A stretch of 64,000 bases of DNA, from the NCBI GenBank assembly GCA_029532625.1, contig JARFXM010000004.1, positions 1,922,001-1,986,000 on the forward strand, written 5' to 3'. Of the stretch, positions 12,433 through 24,438 are shown piece by piece. The stretch comes from Lomentospora prolificans (lineage: Eukaryota; Ascomycota; Sordariomycetes; Microascales; Microascaceae). The stretch's first letter is position 1, and every line of letters starts with the position of its first letter. A program made the position numbers and the translations under genes. The notes beneath the pieces are model-generated. The model had not been told where the DNA came from, made no database searches, and saw only the letters and a list, made by a program, of their open reading frames with translations.

Positions 12433-15400
12433 CTTTGCGGTTATCTTTGGTTTTCCTCGTCGTTCGAACCGCACCCCTGGAGAGAAACAAGTATTAAGAG
12501 TGAATGGGGTCGATTCTGCAGATCCCGATGCTAGATCAGGACAAGGAATGAAATCGAATATCACCAACACAAAGGATTATGGTTAGAGTCCTCAAGTGGC
12601 GGTAATTCGAAGAGCTAGAAACACCATGAGATGGATAGCTGAAGAGGAAGACTGGAATAAAAAGGGTTTGGAAGAGGGGATGTGACGCCGTTAAGAACAA
12701 AAGCCACTTGTTTGGATATAAAGATCAGGCCTGCAGGCGCAAAGGGGGAAGAGAATAGCGCGGTTCTCCTAGCACAGGGGTGCGTGGAAGGCGAAAAAGA
12801 AAAAAAAAATACTGAACCGAGCCAGGGAAGGTTGGGGAGGAGGAACAAGGCGTGGGTCTGCTTGTGGGACAATATGTTGAAGACGGGGTCGGGATCTTGG
12901 ATGTCAAGATACAAGATTGACAGGTAGAAATCTGGTGCGGGAGGCAAGTACCAGGTGGATCGGGGGGGCAGGTGTGTGGACGGGGACGGCTTCGTAGATG
13001 GCTTCGTTTCGCCTTCGACCGAGGAGTATCATGTCTTCACAGGCGTGATTTGAGCCTCTGATCGGATGATTTGCCTCGGAATCCCTACTCGGGCTTGTGG
13101 TTCGAAGGGGTCGCAAGCGGGGGATGGGATAGTGAGTGTTGATGTGTTGAGGAAATGAGTTACATGTAATACAAGCTCTCCAAGGGTGTGGGTGTGGCGG
13201 TCTTTGTTCGCTGGCGACTTCCATTTACCCTTTGATAGCGACTTTGCACCACTACTTTCGCCTCTTTCCGCCCTCGACCATTCCAGAAAGCAAAGCAGAG
13301 AGACCAAGACAAGGAAAAAGATACAAGGCAAGGTACGCGTATGTTGTACCGGCTACAGCAAGGCCCGCCAGCTCCGGGCGCACCAAGCGGGTTCCAGTAC
13401 AGCACCTGATGCAGGCGCAAGGAATGCCCGTTCGTGGACGTTCACCTTGATTTGGAGATGGGAGTTGGCCGGCGTGTACATCGTAAGTCGTCAGTCTGTT
13501 AGTGTGGCTCCCTTCCCGATTTTGCCCCAACAGAATTGCCAAGCCTCAACACTTCTATATACCCCTGTCGAATCTGAAGTCCGGCAGGGGTTGAGGCGGT
13601 CCTCTCACTTGTTGGGGTTTTTGGTGGGGATGGTGGGGTTTGGGCGGGAAAACTGGCCAGTCACTGCCGCGTACCGGGACTTTGTTTCCATTCTTTGGGA
13701 ACTGGAGGAGGCGCACAGTTGAGCCAACGCGCTCGGGAACACGGAGCGAATCGAGCTGGGGCAAGTACCTCTGTATTATTTGGCTTAAACTATTATTGCG
13801 ATCAATTTGGCATTGAACATCACATTGATTTCCCAAGAAATAGCGAACAAAGCCTCCTAGTACGATGTAGGCTCGCTGCTTGACTACTGGTAGGATACCC
13901 CGTTAGTAGACACAACAACGCATAGAGGAGGCGAGGAGAGAATCAAAGAAGACGAAAAAAAAAAATACAGCTGCCCAGGGCTGGGGGAGATGGCTAGAGG
14001 GAGCTCGCTGGCCCTTGAGCTTCCCTTCCTGCAAGCTCTCCGTTGAAGTGGGCCTGGCTTCACGCATCAGGAAGCCCTACAGCTGTACCCCTACATTTCT
14101 CTACAATACATAATACCCACTAAGCGTCATCCACCCACTCATGCCTGCATCCATTGCATCGAGACTCAGTTCTTGAAAAAACGAAGACTCTAAATCATTG
14201 ATCCCAGCAGCAAGGTCCACGAGTGTAATACATCCTAAACCACAACCAACAATGCCACGGCCATTAATACTATCTCTGCTCTGTACACATGGGGGAGCAA
14301 TGGATCTCGATCCAGTGAACCAGTTCAACAATAATAATAACAACAACAACAACAAAAAATAAAAAAGTAAAAAAAGAGGTTAAAACGAACCGGCTCAGCT
14401 AACCACCACCCAGTCCCGGTTTAAATCTGGCCACAATCCCTCAATTGCGGATAGTCTTCGAGTCCCCTGACCCTGACAACTTTGGACCATACAGCTCCAA
14501 GCTATTTTCAACCCATCGTCAAGCCACAAGCCTCCGCATCATCGCCTACTTGTGCATAATACTAATAGGGCCCAACGGCAAGAAAAAAAAAAAAAAAAAA
14601 GAAAGGTACCAAGCTATGTATTGCGCATGTGCTTCCGCGCCCCCCCAAAATGCAAATAATACAAATGCGTAGATCGTATTATGTTTGGGTTGGATCAGTG
14701 AGGAAAGAGATTCGCACCGCCAAGCACACCAGGACTTTAAATTGACCCTGGGTACCTTTGGCACTCCAGTCTTACTCTTTGTTGAACAAGCAAACCAACC
14801 TGTTTCTCCCCTGCAAGTGCCGAGCTCTCCCCCCCTCGCAGCCTTTACCTCCGAGTCTGGGCTCTCTTCCGAACAACAAACTTCGGTGTTACGAATGCTC
14901 GCCTCAACAATGCTTACGTACAGGCGCCCTTGGTTCAAGAATGCTTGACGACCTCCGATTCCGTCCCGCCCAGAGTCTCACTCACACACCTTTAAAGGCC
15001 ACCTTCGTCTATTCATGACTTGGTCCACCGGGCACGTCTGCTTCCAATCCAGCCCAGGCTCGGACCAAGACCTCGAGGAGTTCTCCCGACGGACCTGAAG
15101 CTGAATCTGATGGTCCGCCCCAATGCTTTTTGGTACCAGACACGGCCCACCCACCTCAACACAACCTTAAACTGGGAAACCAAACAGTCTTTGCGCCGCT
15201 CGAATTGCTTGGTCGCCTGGCGATTGTCATCAGACTCGGGAGGCCCTTCTCCTGTCACCCACGTGCCGTCACCCGTAGATGTCCGTCATGAATATGGTGA
15301 AAATAAAAAACCAATACCTCGGTCGTGTGTCTACATCTACATGTGCCACTCAACCTTGGGCGACTTGATCCTCTGTGGAGAGTAAGGCTCGGCAACAGGC

Positions 15401-16115
15401 TAATATCAGAGATTGGCTACCAAGCATAGAATCACACCTCCCAACCCGGGGGGCACGCATACTCCTCCGGGGGGGGCGGGTCCTCCCGGGTCTTGGCAGG
15501 CGTGTCGTGCGCTTCCCATCAAGTTTGCACTCCAACCCAACAAGAAACATAAGACTGCGTCTTCTCTCTCTGTCGTTTTTCACAACTCGTGCCGAACTAC
15601 TATCTGACGGAATGAATCCGGGTATGTATATTCTACTAGCTGCGGTATCTCTACCAGCAAACTACCTACAATAACTCTGATGTCAAGTTTCCCAAGTCAC
15701 CGTAGGGTAAATATGTGTTGTCCGAGAAGCCTGGTTGGCAAGGCTTGTCGGCCGAGAGCGGGTTTTTTTTCTTTCCCTTCCTAGCAAAGACATCGTAACA
15801 ACCAACACCTGAAACTCATGTGCCTCCGAGCTATATCAGAATCCCTCAAATGCTATCCTGAAATATCCTGTACGCCCAGCTATACATCGTGAGAGTTCCG
15901 AAGGAGGAAGTTCGTAAAAAGTGGATGATCATAAAGAAGAAAAAGAGTGGGCAGAGGGGCGTTTTGAGAGAGAGAAGAGAGAGAGAGACAAAGGGAAATG
16001 GGAAGAAGCAAATGCTATGCCGCCTAGATATACTGATCCCATACCAGGGCGTTGCGAGTTACTTCGTGCTCTTAAATATCGTAAAAGGCATAAAACATCG
16101 CTGCGCTGGTCATGC
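12433..16115. other. Long intergenic: ole1 promoter/leader and kinase 3' region
   Basis: No gene is supported in this 3.7-kb stretch. The part next to ole1 (12433 to about 13500) should contain its leader and promoter, including a candidate 5' UTR intron acceptor at 12477-12478. A G-quadruplex-type motif lies at 13626-13648 and another at 15469-15490. Short A-runs occur near 13957 and 14582-14600, and an AAC/AAT-rich patch near 14330-14360. Open frames of 130-180 codons (for example 13186-13722 +) have no family resemblance and sit in this GC- and homopolymer-rich DNA. Confidence 0.5.
13626..13648 (+). promoter_or_regulatory. Candidate G-quadruplex motif upstream of ole1
   Basis: Four G tracts of 3-4 bases are separated by loops of 5, 3 and 1 nt (GGGG-ATGGT-GGGG-TTT-GGG-C-GGG). 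The motif lies about 1.2 kb upstream of the ole1 start, on the strand opposite to its transcription. The pattern is directly visible; any function is inference. Confidence 0.4.
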
Positions 16116-19100
16116 CTAGCCGTCCTTGACGTCGATCACGGCCGTGACGGGAATCTCTTCCCGCCCCTGCATCGTTGTCGACATGTCGAAAGGCGCAAGC
16201 GCTAGTTCCAAATCATCCTCTATCAGAGACGTTGGGAACTCAGACACGGCGCCTTCGGCGTCGTCGTCTGCACCACCCACGCCCGTGAGGATCGAGAAGT
16301 CCTCGTTTGGGCTCCTGCCTCGGGGTGTCTGAATTGGAATGCTGCGCTGAGGTGCCACCTGGTCATGCGCGAGAGGCGTCGCCGGAGTCTTCGCAGCTAG
16401 AGAATCGGTATCAATGCCTCGTCTCGTGCCGCTCTCGTCATCATCTGTTGAGATGACCACCGCCGCGTCTCTACCACGATTTTTGAGTGGCTGCTCTCCT
16501 GGTTCTGTTGGACCCGCCGATTCTCCAGATTTTCCCGGTACGCTAGGGGCCAAGGCCATCTCCGTATCCTCCCCTCCTCCGTTAATCCGTCCATTGGGTT
16601 CTGTAATCCCCGTCGCCGGCAGGATTCCCAACCCGTTTACGAGGGCCTGGGTATCATCCGTACGACCAACATTTTCGGTTGGTCCAGCTTCAACATCCCG
16701 ATTTTCCACCTCTCCAAAATCGGTCTCCACCGACGCAGTTTCCCCAGATGTTTGACATGCATCCGCCTGGATTGTCGCGGTTGCCACAACAGAGTTGCGC
16801 ATGGCCACTTCCTCACTACCATCGCCAACGACCGCCCGCCGCAGTTCAGAATCCTCCATCTCCAAACCTGTCCCGTTCTTGGCCGCACACCTCCCAGATG
16901 TATCCAAGCTGGCTTCGCCGGCTCCTACTGAGGCTGTCGTGCGGGGTGCGGACAACGTGCTATTCCCCTCCTCCCCATCCTCCTCCTGTTTTGGTGGTAG
17001 GTCTACTGATCCCTTCTCATCATCATTATCGCCCCGTCGGGCATCGTCGCTATACGAAGTCGTGTCCGCCGATCGGTGTCGCGAGCCGCCTCTATAGGTT
17101 CTATACATGTCATATTGCCCGAAATTACTCGGTAGTGGGCTTGGAGGCGATCTTCCGCGAGGCGGGTAGGCGTAGGGTGCTTCGTAACCGACATAGCCTA
17201 TATCGGCAGGGTTCATAAAACTAGTATAAGTCCACCGGTCCGAGGGAGAGACGGCTCGGATCTCGGGGATTCCGCTTGGGTGCGCTCGTTCAGAGGCGTA
17301 CGGATTTCGAAAATGGTCGCCATATTCGGAGGGAGATCGAGGAATATGTCGCGACATTCCGTCGGACAGTCCCGAAGGGAATAGGCAGAGGAGAGATGTG
17401 GCTTGGAGTCTCATCCGAGGTTCTTCGCTAAGGCAGATCTCGACAATTCTCCGGTACCATGGAGGGACGTCCACGTCCGGTCCGAGGGCCAGCCTCGGGC
17501 CGTACTTTTCAGGCTCGTCATCCTCCATGGCGAGAGCCCAGAGTACCATGCCCAGCTGATACAGATCCGACTTGACTCCGATATACATCGAGATCCCCTG
17601 ACTACTCTTCAAAAGTGGCCTCGCTTCTGGAGGTTCCCATCCGACGGGGCAGCCGCGCCTATTTATATCGATGATCTTGGCGCTCCCACCACCATCAATG
17701 ACGATATTCGAGAGGGTAAAGTCGCCCTGGACAAATCCCGATTCGTGAATATCAGCAAGTCCTTGGACTACTTGTTTTGCCCAAGTCGCTCGGGTTGCAA
17801 ATGGGAGTCTTGGGAGATCCTGGTCATTGTCGGGTCGATGATCGTAGAGAATATCCATTAATGGACCACGCTCAGCGTAGCTGATCAGTAACCCTTTGAC
17901 ATGCTCATCTTGGTTGTCCACCACCACCCCGAAAAAGGTAATGACGCTGCTAGAGTACTGTAGTGTATACAGCGCGTTGATTTCGTAGATGAATTCGTTG
18001 ATTGTATCAGGTCCCGGGATTTCCTTCTTGATAAGTACCTGCCCACCAACATGCACCTTATAGACAAAGCCTGACATATGAGAGTCGAAAACGATATCTC
18101 GTTCTCGAATCCTACGGCAACGGAGGTGGTGGACTTCACGCACGGCAGGATACGTGATGACCTCCTGTTAGCTAAGTCAGCAACTTATCTCTCTACGAGT
18201 AGACCGTTGATAAAAAAGGGTATCACCGCTCAACTGGAGAGGGCAAGTGAAAGCGCAAGGGGGTGAGGAGATACAAACATTGAGATCCTCGGCAACATGC
18301 ACGTGTAGTCTGCCCTCGGTGGTCTGGAGTTTCAGGTTGGTGACGGTATCGTAAAAGCGGATCGCACTGAGACTATCTCGAATTGCTTCGTATATCTTAG
18401 CACTCTTGTCTCTCTGGAATTTAATTCTCATCAATTCCATCTCAAGAGAATCGTCGGGGGCCTTTCTATAATCTAGCGATATGGTAACACGACGCCAGAC
18501 AACCTCAGTCTCGCACTGCTCGCGGTAGGTGACGAAGAATTTCTCACGGTTAGACTTGTCCCTGAAATGCATGCTAAGGTTCAGTATCCAAGTAGTCTCG
18601 AGCTCTTCCTGAATCTGCGACGTCGTAATCGACTCCGCATCCTGGGGCCACGGGCCTTGAGACTTTTCATCGTTGTATGATGCGGTATCAATTTCAAGGT
18701 CGAAATCGTTGTGGCTCTCTGCCTCAGTATCAAGACGACAGAATCCCTCAATGCTATCGTTCTGCCATTCGAGGTCATCCGGGTTGACTGGTGGGGATGC
18801 AACTACATCTTGCGAAGAATAGCATGGCGTATCGAGAAAGTCGGGGGCGCTCGACCGGGGAAGGGTGTCAGTGGTCAGTCTCGAAGTAGTGCGTGAAAGC
18901 ACGGCACGCCTATCAACTGAGACCGCCCTCCGTTCCGCAGGCGTGGGTTGCACCGGTGCGAGATTGATCCTCTTTTCAGACTGCTGCCTCTTGAATGTTT
19001 GCATCCTAGGCAGACCTGGTACGACTTTTCTCGACACACGCCGAATCAGTCCAGTCCTCTGGGGACCATCCTCCTCGGCCGAGTACTGACTCTTGGGAGA

Positions 19101-19217
19101 CTTATTCGGTTCTGACCCAGTCGCGGGCGTGCCACTGCCGTAACCGAAGAGCAGCCTCCGCAGGAAATTTGTGGTTCCTGTCGGCGAAACGGGACTTTGG
19201 GCGTTTGCTTGGGCCAT
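16116..19217 (-). CDS. Divergent protein kinase-like protein
   Basis: On the minus strand, exon 1 is 19217-18279 and exon 2 is 18164-16116. The phase-0 intron (donor GTTTGT, acceptor AACAG) joins AEDLN to EVITYPAVREV. The product has 995 residues. Residues 1-313 are mostly low complexity, ending in a structured stretch (WRRVTISLDYRK...TTEGRLHVHVAED). Residues about 330-590 resemble a protein kinase: a lysine in VLIKKE (359), a catalytic-loop-like GDFTLSNIVID with Asp 461 and Asn 466, DIN (479-481) in place of DFG, and WEPPEA (near 490) as the APE-like element, followed by SDLYQLGMVLWAL. There is no clear glycine-rich loop, and His-Arg of the HRD motif is replaced by Gln-Gly. The C-terminal 400 residues are disordered. 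It could be an active atypical kinase or a pseudokinase. An in-frame ATG at 19310 would add 31 residues. Confidence 0.78.
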
Positions 19218-22200
19218 AGTGGACCTTGGAGACGGCTTTTGACCGGAATGGGGTCTAAGCCGTTCCTTGAGACGTGAAATAGGTAGGACACACACCTTGT
19301 CGACGCCCAAGGGTTGTGAGGTACGTGGGGTGGAGATACGACCTGCTCTGGCCAGTTAAGCACTACCAGCTGATGTGGGTTTGGAAAGGTGCGCGAGATG
19401 GGGGATGGCGGCCTGGGTGGTTTTTCAAGATCTTTCGGGTAGCTTTCTCTTTCACTCGAATAAAGCCGTGGTTCACAATCGTTGGGCTAGGAGAGGGGCC
19501 GCGTAGGATAGTTGCACAGATTGCGAACGCTTTGAACGTCGGTTGTTGATACAATGACTCGCCAATAAGAATGTGCGAGCTTGGCTGGGTGAGCACTGGG
19601 CTTGGCTATGATATAGGACCCGGCGAGACACAGCTTGCATGTTAAACTGTGAAATGTCGGGGAAGGAAATGGCTGGCCGTCGAATATGGACCATCGATAA
19701 CTTCAGGTGGCGGAGGGGGCAGTGGTACAAATCTCAGATGGAGACCTGAGGCAAGCGAAGTCAAGTAGGATCAGGCTAGAGGTCGGCAGCTAAAAGAGAT
19801 CTGATATTCTCGTTCCAGAGAATTGATTCAGAGAACCGGTGCCAGAGTCCGGGGACGAGAATCGAGAGCGAGGGTAGAAAAGCCAAACAGCTTAAGACCT
19901 CAGGGGATGCAGGGATGGGTCTACGTCCGCGTGTGTATCGAAATGCTTCGTGTTGCGCGCGCGCGAATGACGACTTTATAGATTGGTACAGACAGAGTAG
20001 AAGAAAGAGGTGACAGGTCAATGGTTCCTTTCATGTGGCCCAAGTTGATGCAACCAGCAATGCGGTTTGGTGTGACAATGGGGAAGCAGAGTTTAAGAAT
20101 CGGGGCGAGTAAGGGCGTATGAATACCGGGCGAGGCGACTCAATGTAGACATGACATAGAGGCAAGAAGAGGCATGATTAGATGAGAAAACTTGAGAGCT
20201 TGTCTAAAAGTGGGATAAGAGGGATCGTCGAGGATAATTGACGGACTTTCCTCTCTTTGGGTGGGCGAGGTAAGGGGGCGGAAGCTGTGTACTATTTGCG
20301 CCCAATAACCCGCCTCATTTTGTGTAAAGGAGGGCCTGGACCAGTGATTGATTGGAGAGATTAGGTTATAGTCGACCAAGACAGGCAATTAAGGAATAGA
20401 AGTGGGAGCCAAAGAGACCAGAAGAGAAGAAAGAAAAGATGGATGGTGGAGTGGGTATAAACTGGCTGAGGAGTGAGGTGAGAGGGCTTGTAATAGTTGG
20501 GTGCAAATTCGAGAGCACTATGAGGGAGCGAAAAGAGGTCGGGCCTTGGGGGGAGGAAACCTGGAGAGCCGCAAAGAGGCGTCCGGGGTCAGGGCGAGAG
20601 CGGAAGGATTGGAAGAGGTCGACTCCCAATCGTGTCCATTGTTTATTTTATTTTTCTCCTTCTACAATTCTTCTGGGCACGAGCAAGGGGGTGTATGTGG
20701 GGGTGAAGAAATCTGAAGGAAAGTGTACTTGTACATGCGGTCTAAGGGGGGAAGAAATCAGAAATCAGGAGGTGAGAAGACGAAGGCTGTGAGCAGGAAA
20801 AAAGGGCCCAAAAAACGGTGGTGGTTGATGAGTTGTCAAGTCGAGCCTCCTGCCTTCCCTGTCCGGCTGCAGGGTGCAGGAGCCCAGGCGGAGCGTGTTG
20901 TTGACGGAAGATGTACGATGTACGATGTACACTATTCCTGTCGGCAATGCGCAGCGACGCTGCGAGTATGAGATACAATCCTACATGGCGCACTCCACCA
21001 TGTGAGATGGAAGGCATTTCCAATGCGCTCTTCGTCCCTTCTTTCCCCGAACCCATGGAGCCATGAGCTCCTTCTCTCCAGAATGTACAAGTGTTGTATA
21101 TGGTATTACCACCACCAGTCATCGTCGTACTCCCCGTGTTGCCACGAAGAGGACAGTACTGTGCCTCTACCTATGTGGGAAGAGCCATTATTGGGACTCG
21201 AAAGCAACCTCTCAGCTCAACGGCTGCGACTCCTCTCCATTGCGCGGTTTTCAATATTTCCTTTCCAACACAGGCCGACATCTGGTCAAGGAAGCAAAGT
21301 ATAGGCTGCGCCAAAACTTGAAAGATGACATGTGCCAGTCTCGGCCATGCCCCGCATCGCAACAACGTGCACCTCTCGACGAACCTGCTTCGTCATTTGT
21401 GTCTCTGCGAGAGCTGGTGGCGGCATTGCGGCCGCTCGAGATCAAGTACAGAGTGAAACAGATGGGAGTCATCTCGGTTCCAGGCTCGCATTGCTATGTC
21501 CTGTGACTGTGAAGCACAAGTCGAATCCCAACCAGGATGAGGTGATATCCATTGGAACCCAGCTGGCGTATTACTCATTTACATGGAGAAGACGGGTGGT
21601 GCCAGGGCCCACTGGACTTGTGGATAGGCCAGCCATCCGCTCCATTGTACAGCCAGCCAGAGCCGCTACACTATTAACCTCTTGCTTCAGCTTGGGATAA
21701 TAATAAAGCTGGCGTCCATCCTCGTAATAGCGGCTAAAGCGGGAGCTGACGGCGTCAAGGCTCAGGAACCCTGAGCCACACCCCACAATTTGTGCTTTCT
21801 TGTCCCTCCCCTCCGCAGGAGGAGCCCACCATCCGCCGCTTAGTCCAAGCCTATTACTTCATGAAGACTCTATTAACTGCATTTGTCGCTGCTTGAGACT
21901 TTGTCTTTCGGACTCCACATCATCTGTTGAGGAGGGTTCTGTCCCACGTCCCGTTTGATGGGCTTCTGTCGCAGCCCTTCCACTACGATCACTGCCTTGC
22001 TCTGACCTTTTCCTCTTCCATCACCGCCTTTTTCACCGTCAGGAACCAAGCCTGCCATGCTTGGCTCCACTCAGCGGAGACCCTGCAATGGTCCGTACTC
22101 CGTCTAGTAAGGCCAGGCGCTGTGACCGTACCGCTGGCTATATTAAGACTCTCAGACACAGCACTCCGACCAGACTCAGGGATGCCCGACAGATCCTCAA

Positions 22201-24438
22201 GTTACAGTCCGTAGTATTTCAATTGCAGTCTGTTTTTGACATTCTCATCCCCCGTCAGTCACCCTTTACCCCAGGAATAGCGGACGTGTGCCCATTAGTT
22301 GTGTTTGCGGGACCGACTTCCGTACAAAACTGGCATATTTGCCATGGAATGCTGCACGGGCTGTTTCTTTGCACAACCGCTCCCCTCCGACATTCGGCTT
22401 TTGCATTCTCACTTGAAAATCATAACATAGCCCACTCGCGCTTGGCAGCCGGCTTTCTCAATTCGCACTGGATGCGTGTGCCCAACCATGCTGACACCAA
22501 ATCCCTCTTGTCCCGCGGGCTAGATTCACTCCAAGTTAGCTGAATATCGGTTCTGGATGACTGCTCCCCCTCCCAGCCGTAATTGGCCGCTAGGTTATTA
22601 AAAAAAAAAAAAAAAATACCAGAGCCCAGTACTGATGAAGGGAATGGAACACTCCATTTTACCGCCTTGGGTTCCCTTTAGGCATGAACACAGGAGGCTA
22701 GTCTCTTCCCAGGGCTGCTCCTTTACTACTGGCTCACCGTCCTTTCACCAAATCTAGCATGGCCATTCGATAATGGCCAGCGTACGCTCCACCGGCCAAT
22801 CGATCAACCTGGGGCGTGTTGCGGATCAGCCCCCGAATCCTACCCTCAAGAGTCGCTTCCCCCAAAATCACCCCAAGGCAACAAGGAACTAAAGTTAGGT
22901 CCGGAAGTTATGGCCTGTCACTGCGCCAACTCCCCAACCTGTCGACTGATTTTGACGAATATGCTTCCTCATCACGCTACATTAGGCCATGACTATCGAT
23001 GTGTGTTGTATATCGGGTCCCTCCAAGCCTCCAACCCATCACCCTCCAAAACCGGATGATTGATGGACTCCTCGAAGTCGCAGCGCCCCAGTGGCTGGCG
23101 AATAGGAAACATGGCAGGTTACCAACGGGGATGAATATACACCAATCCAAGGGCCCCACGTCAGCGAAGAACAGGTTCCAAGTCGTTGCTCAATCCGCGA
23201 CTGGTTTCCCAAATCGGTAATAGTTAATGTCAGTTGGGAAACGACGAAGAGACAGCAAAGAATCGCCGGGGCCTTTGGACAGCATTGCAGCCCTATCATC
23301 CGGCGATTGGGCAGAAAGATCTGCCAACGCCCACGTTTTGACCTCATTTATCACTTCATATCATTATCGATTTCACCCTATGCACTATCTCCTCTCTGAA
23401 AATGGAATCGGAGACGGGAGTCGATGGATCAATCGGGACTGAAGTGGGCATTGACCTTGCGCAAGCCCTGGCGTGAGTTTAGTCTTTGAATGAACGCGAA
23501 GGACTAGCGCTTTTCGATTGGGTTGCTGCATCTATCGCCATCTGGTGCTTTAGGCACCGTGATTTGAGTTGCAGGTTCGTCTTGTCTACGTCCGCTTTTG
23601 GCATCCACTATATTCCATTCCCGTCCCTAAGGACGGAACCCCCATCAACAATAGACCCGCAAGAATGGGTTGTTCCAGATAATGCCGGGGCCTTTAAGAG
23701 ATCAACATCACAAAAAGAAGTACAAGACTACGAAGTAACATACAAAACATCTCAGAAGCTGAAGGGGAAATAGCAAGAAGTGGGATAAAGAAATCTAATG
23801 CTCATCGCGTCATCTATTCTGTATTGTACAAGTTGTTTGTTCCGCCCCTTCGCCTCCATCCAATATCTTCTAGTCTTTGAAATATAATGATGCGTTATAG
23901 TATACAAAATACATAACGTCGCTCAAGAGTGAGGTATTATCTGCCAACACGCAAGAAGGAAAGAAATGGAAAATGAAGGGAATAAAGACACGAGAAGATA
24001 GTTAAAATAACACGGAACAAGGAGACGTGTTTCCCAACCAAACGAGGCTGTGTGCGGTTTGCCGACGCACTGACACCGTGGGAGAATCAAGTCTCACAAC
24101 GACTTCTGTTGTTTTAGATCCTTCTTCTAGACCTAAACGCCTCGTCCCCCTACCATTGAGGCACCCCTCGTGACAGCCTCTTTTGTTCTTTCTCCTTTTC
24201 GGGAAATAGATCTCAGCTTCGTTCGAGGGATGAAGAAGGCTTGGGTTTGGTTTCGGTAAATGCCCACACTCAATTGGGAAGGGCAGCAAGTGAGAAGAGG
24301 CCGCTTTGTGTAGATGGGAGGAAAATATGGCCGAGGAAAGGGAATAAATCAACAACGCTGTCTACCGTTCCCAGATGATGCGAAAAATGCGGTGATACAA
24401 AGCAGGGGGGGTTGTCCGGGGGGCCGCCGGGTGGCATC
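19218..24438. other. Long gene-free stretch between the kinase and Lon genes
   Basis: This 5.2-kb gap holds the upstream region of the kinase gene (minus strand) at its left end and the 3' end of the Lon gene at its right. From about 20400 to 20830 the plus strand is purine-rich, so the kinase-sense strand is CT-rich, like a leader or promoter. Other contents are a triplicated 7-mer (gatgtac, about 20910-20930), a CCAGCCAG motif at 21653-21660 and an A run at about 22600-22615. Open frames up to 160 codons (22061-22543 +, 21063-21506 +) match nothing I recognise. The 23486-23773 frame has no ATG at its start. Confidence 0.5.

Noticed and set aside
11674..12534. 286-codon plus-strand frame opposite ole1
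   Set aside because: Antisense shadow of ole1 exon 1, which has all expected histidine boxes.
13186..13722. 178-codon plus-strand frame in the ole1-kinase gap
   Set aside because: No family resemblance, mixed composition, no supporting exon structure; it lies in the ole1 upstream region.
22061..22543. 160-codon plus-strand frame in the kinase-Lon gap
   Set aside because: No recognisable motif, and similar chance frames overlap it.
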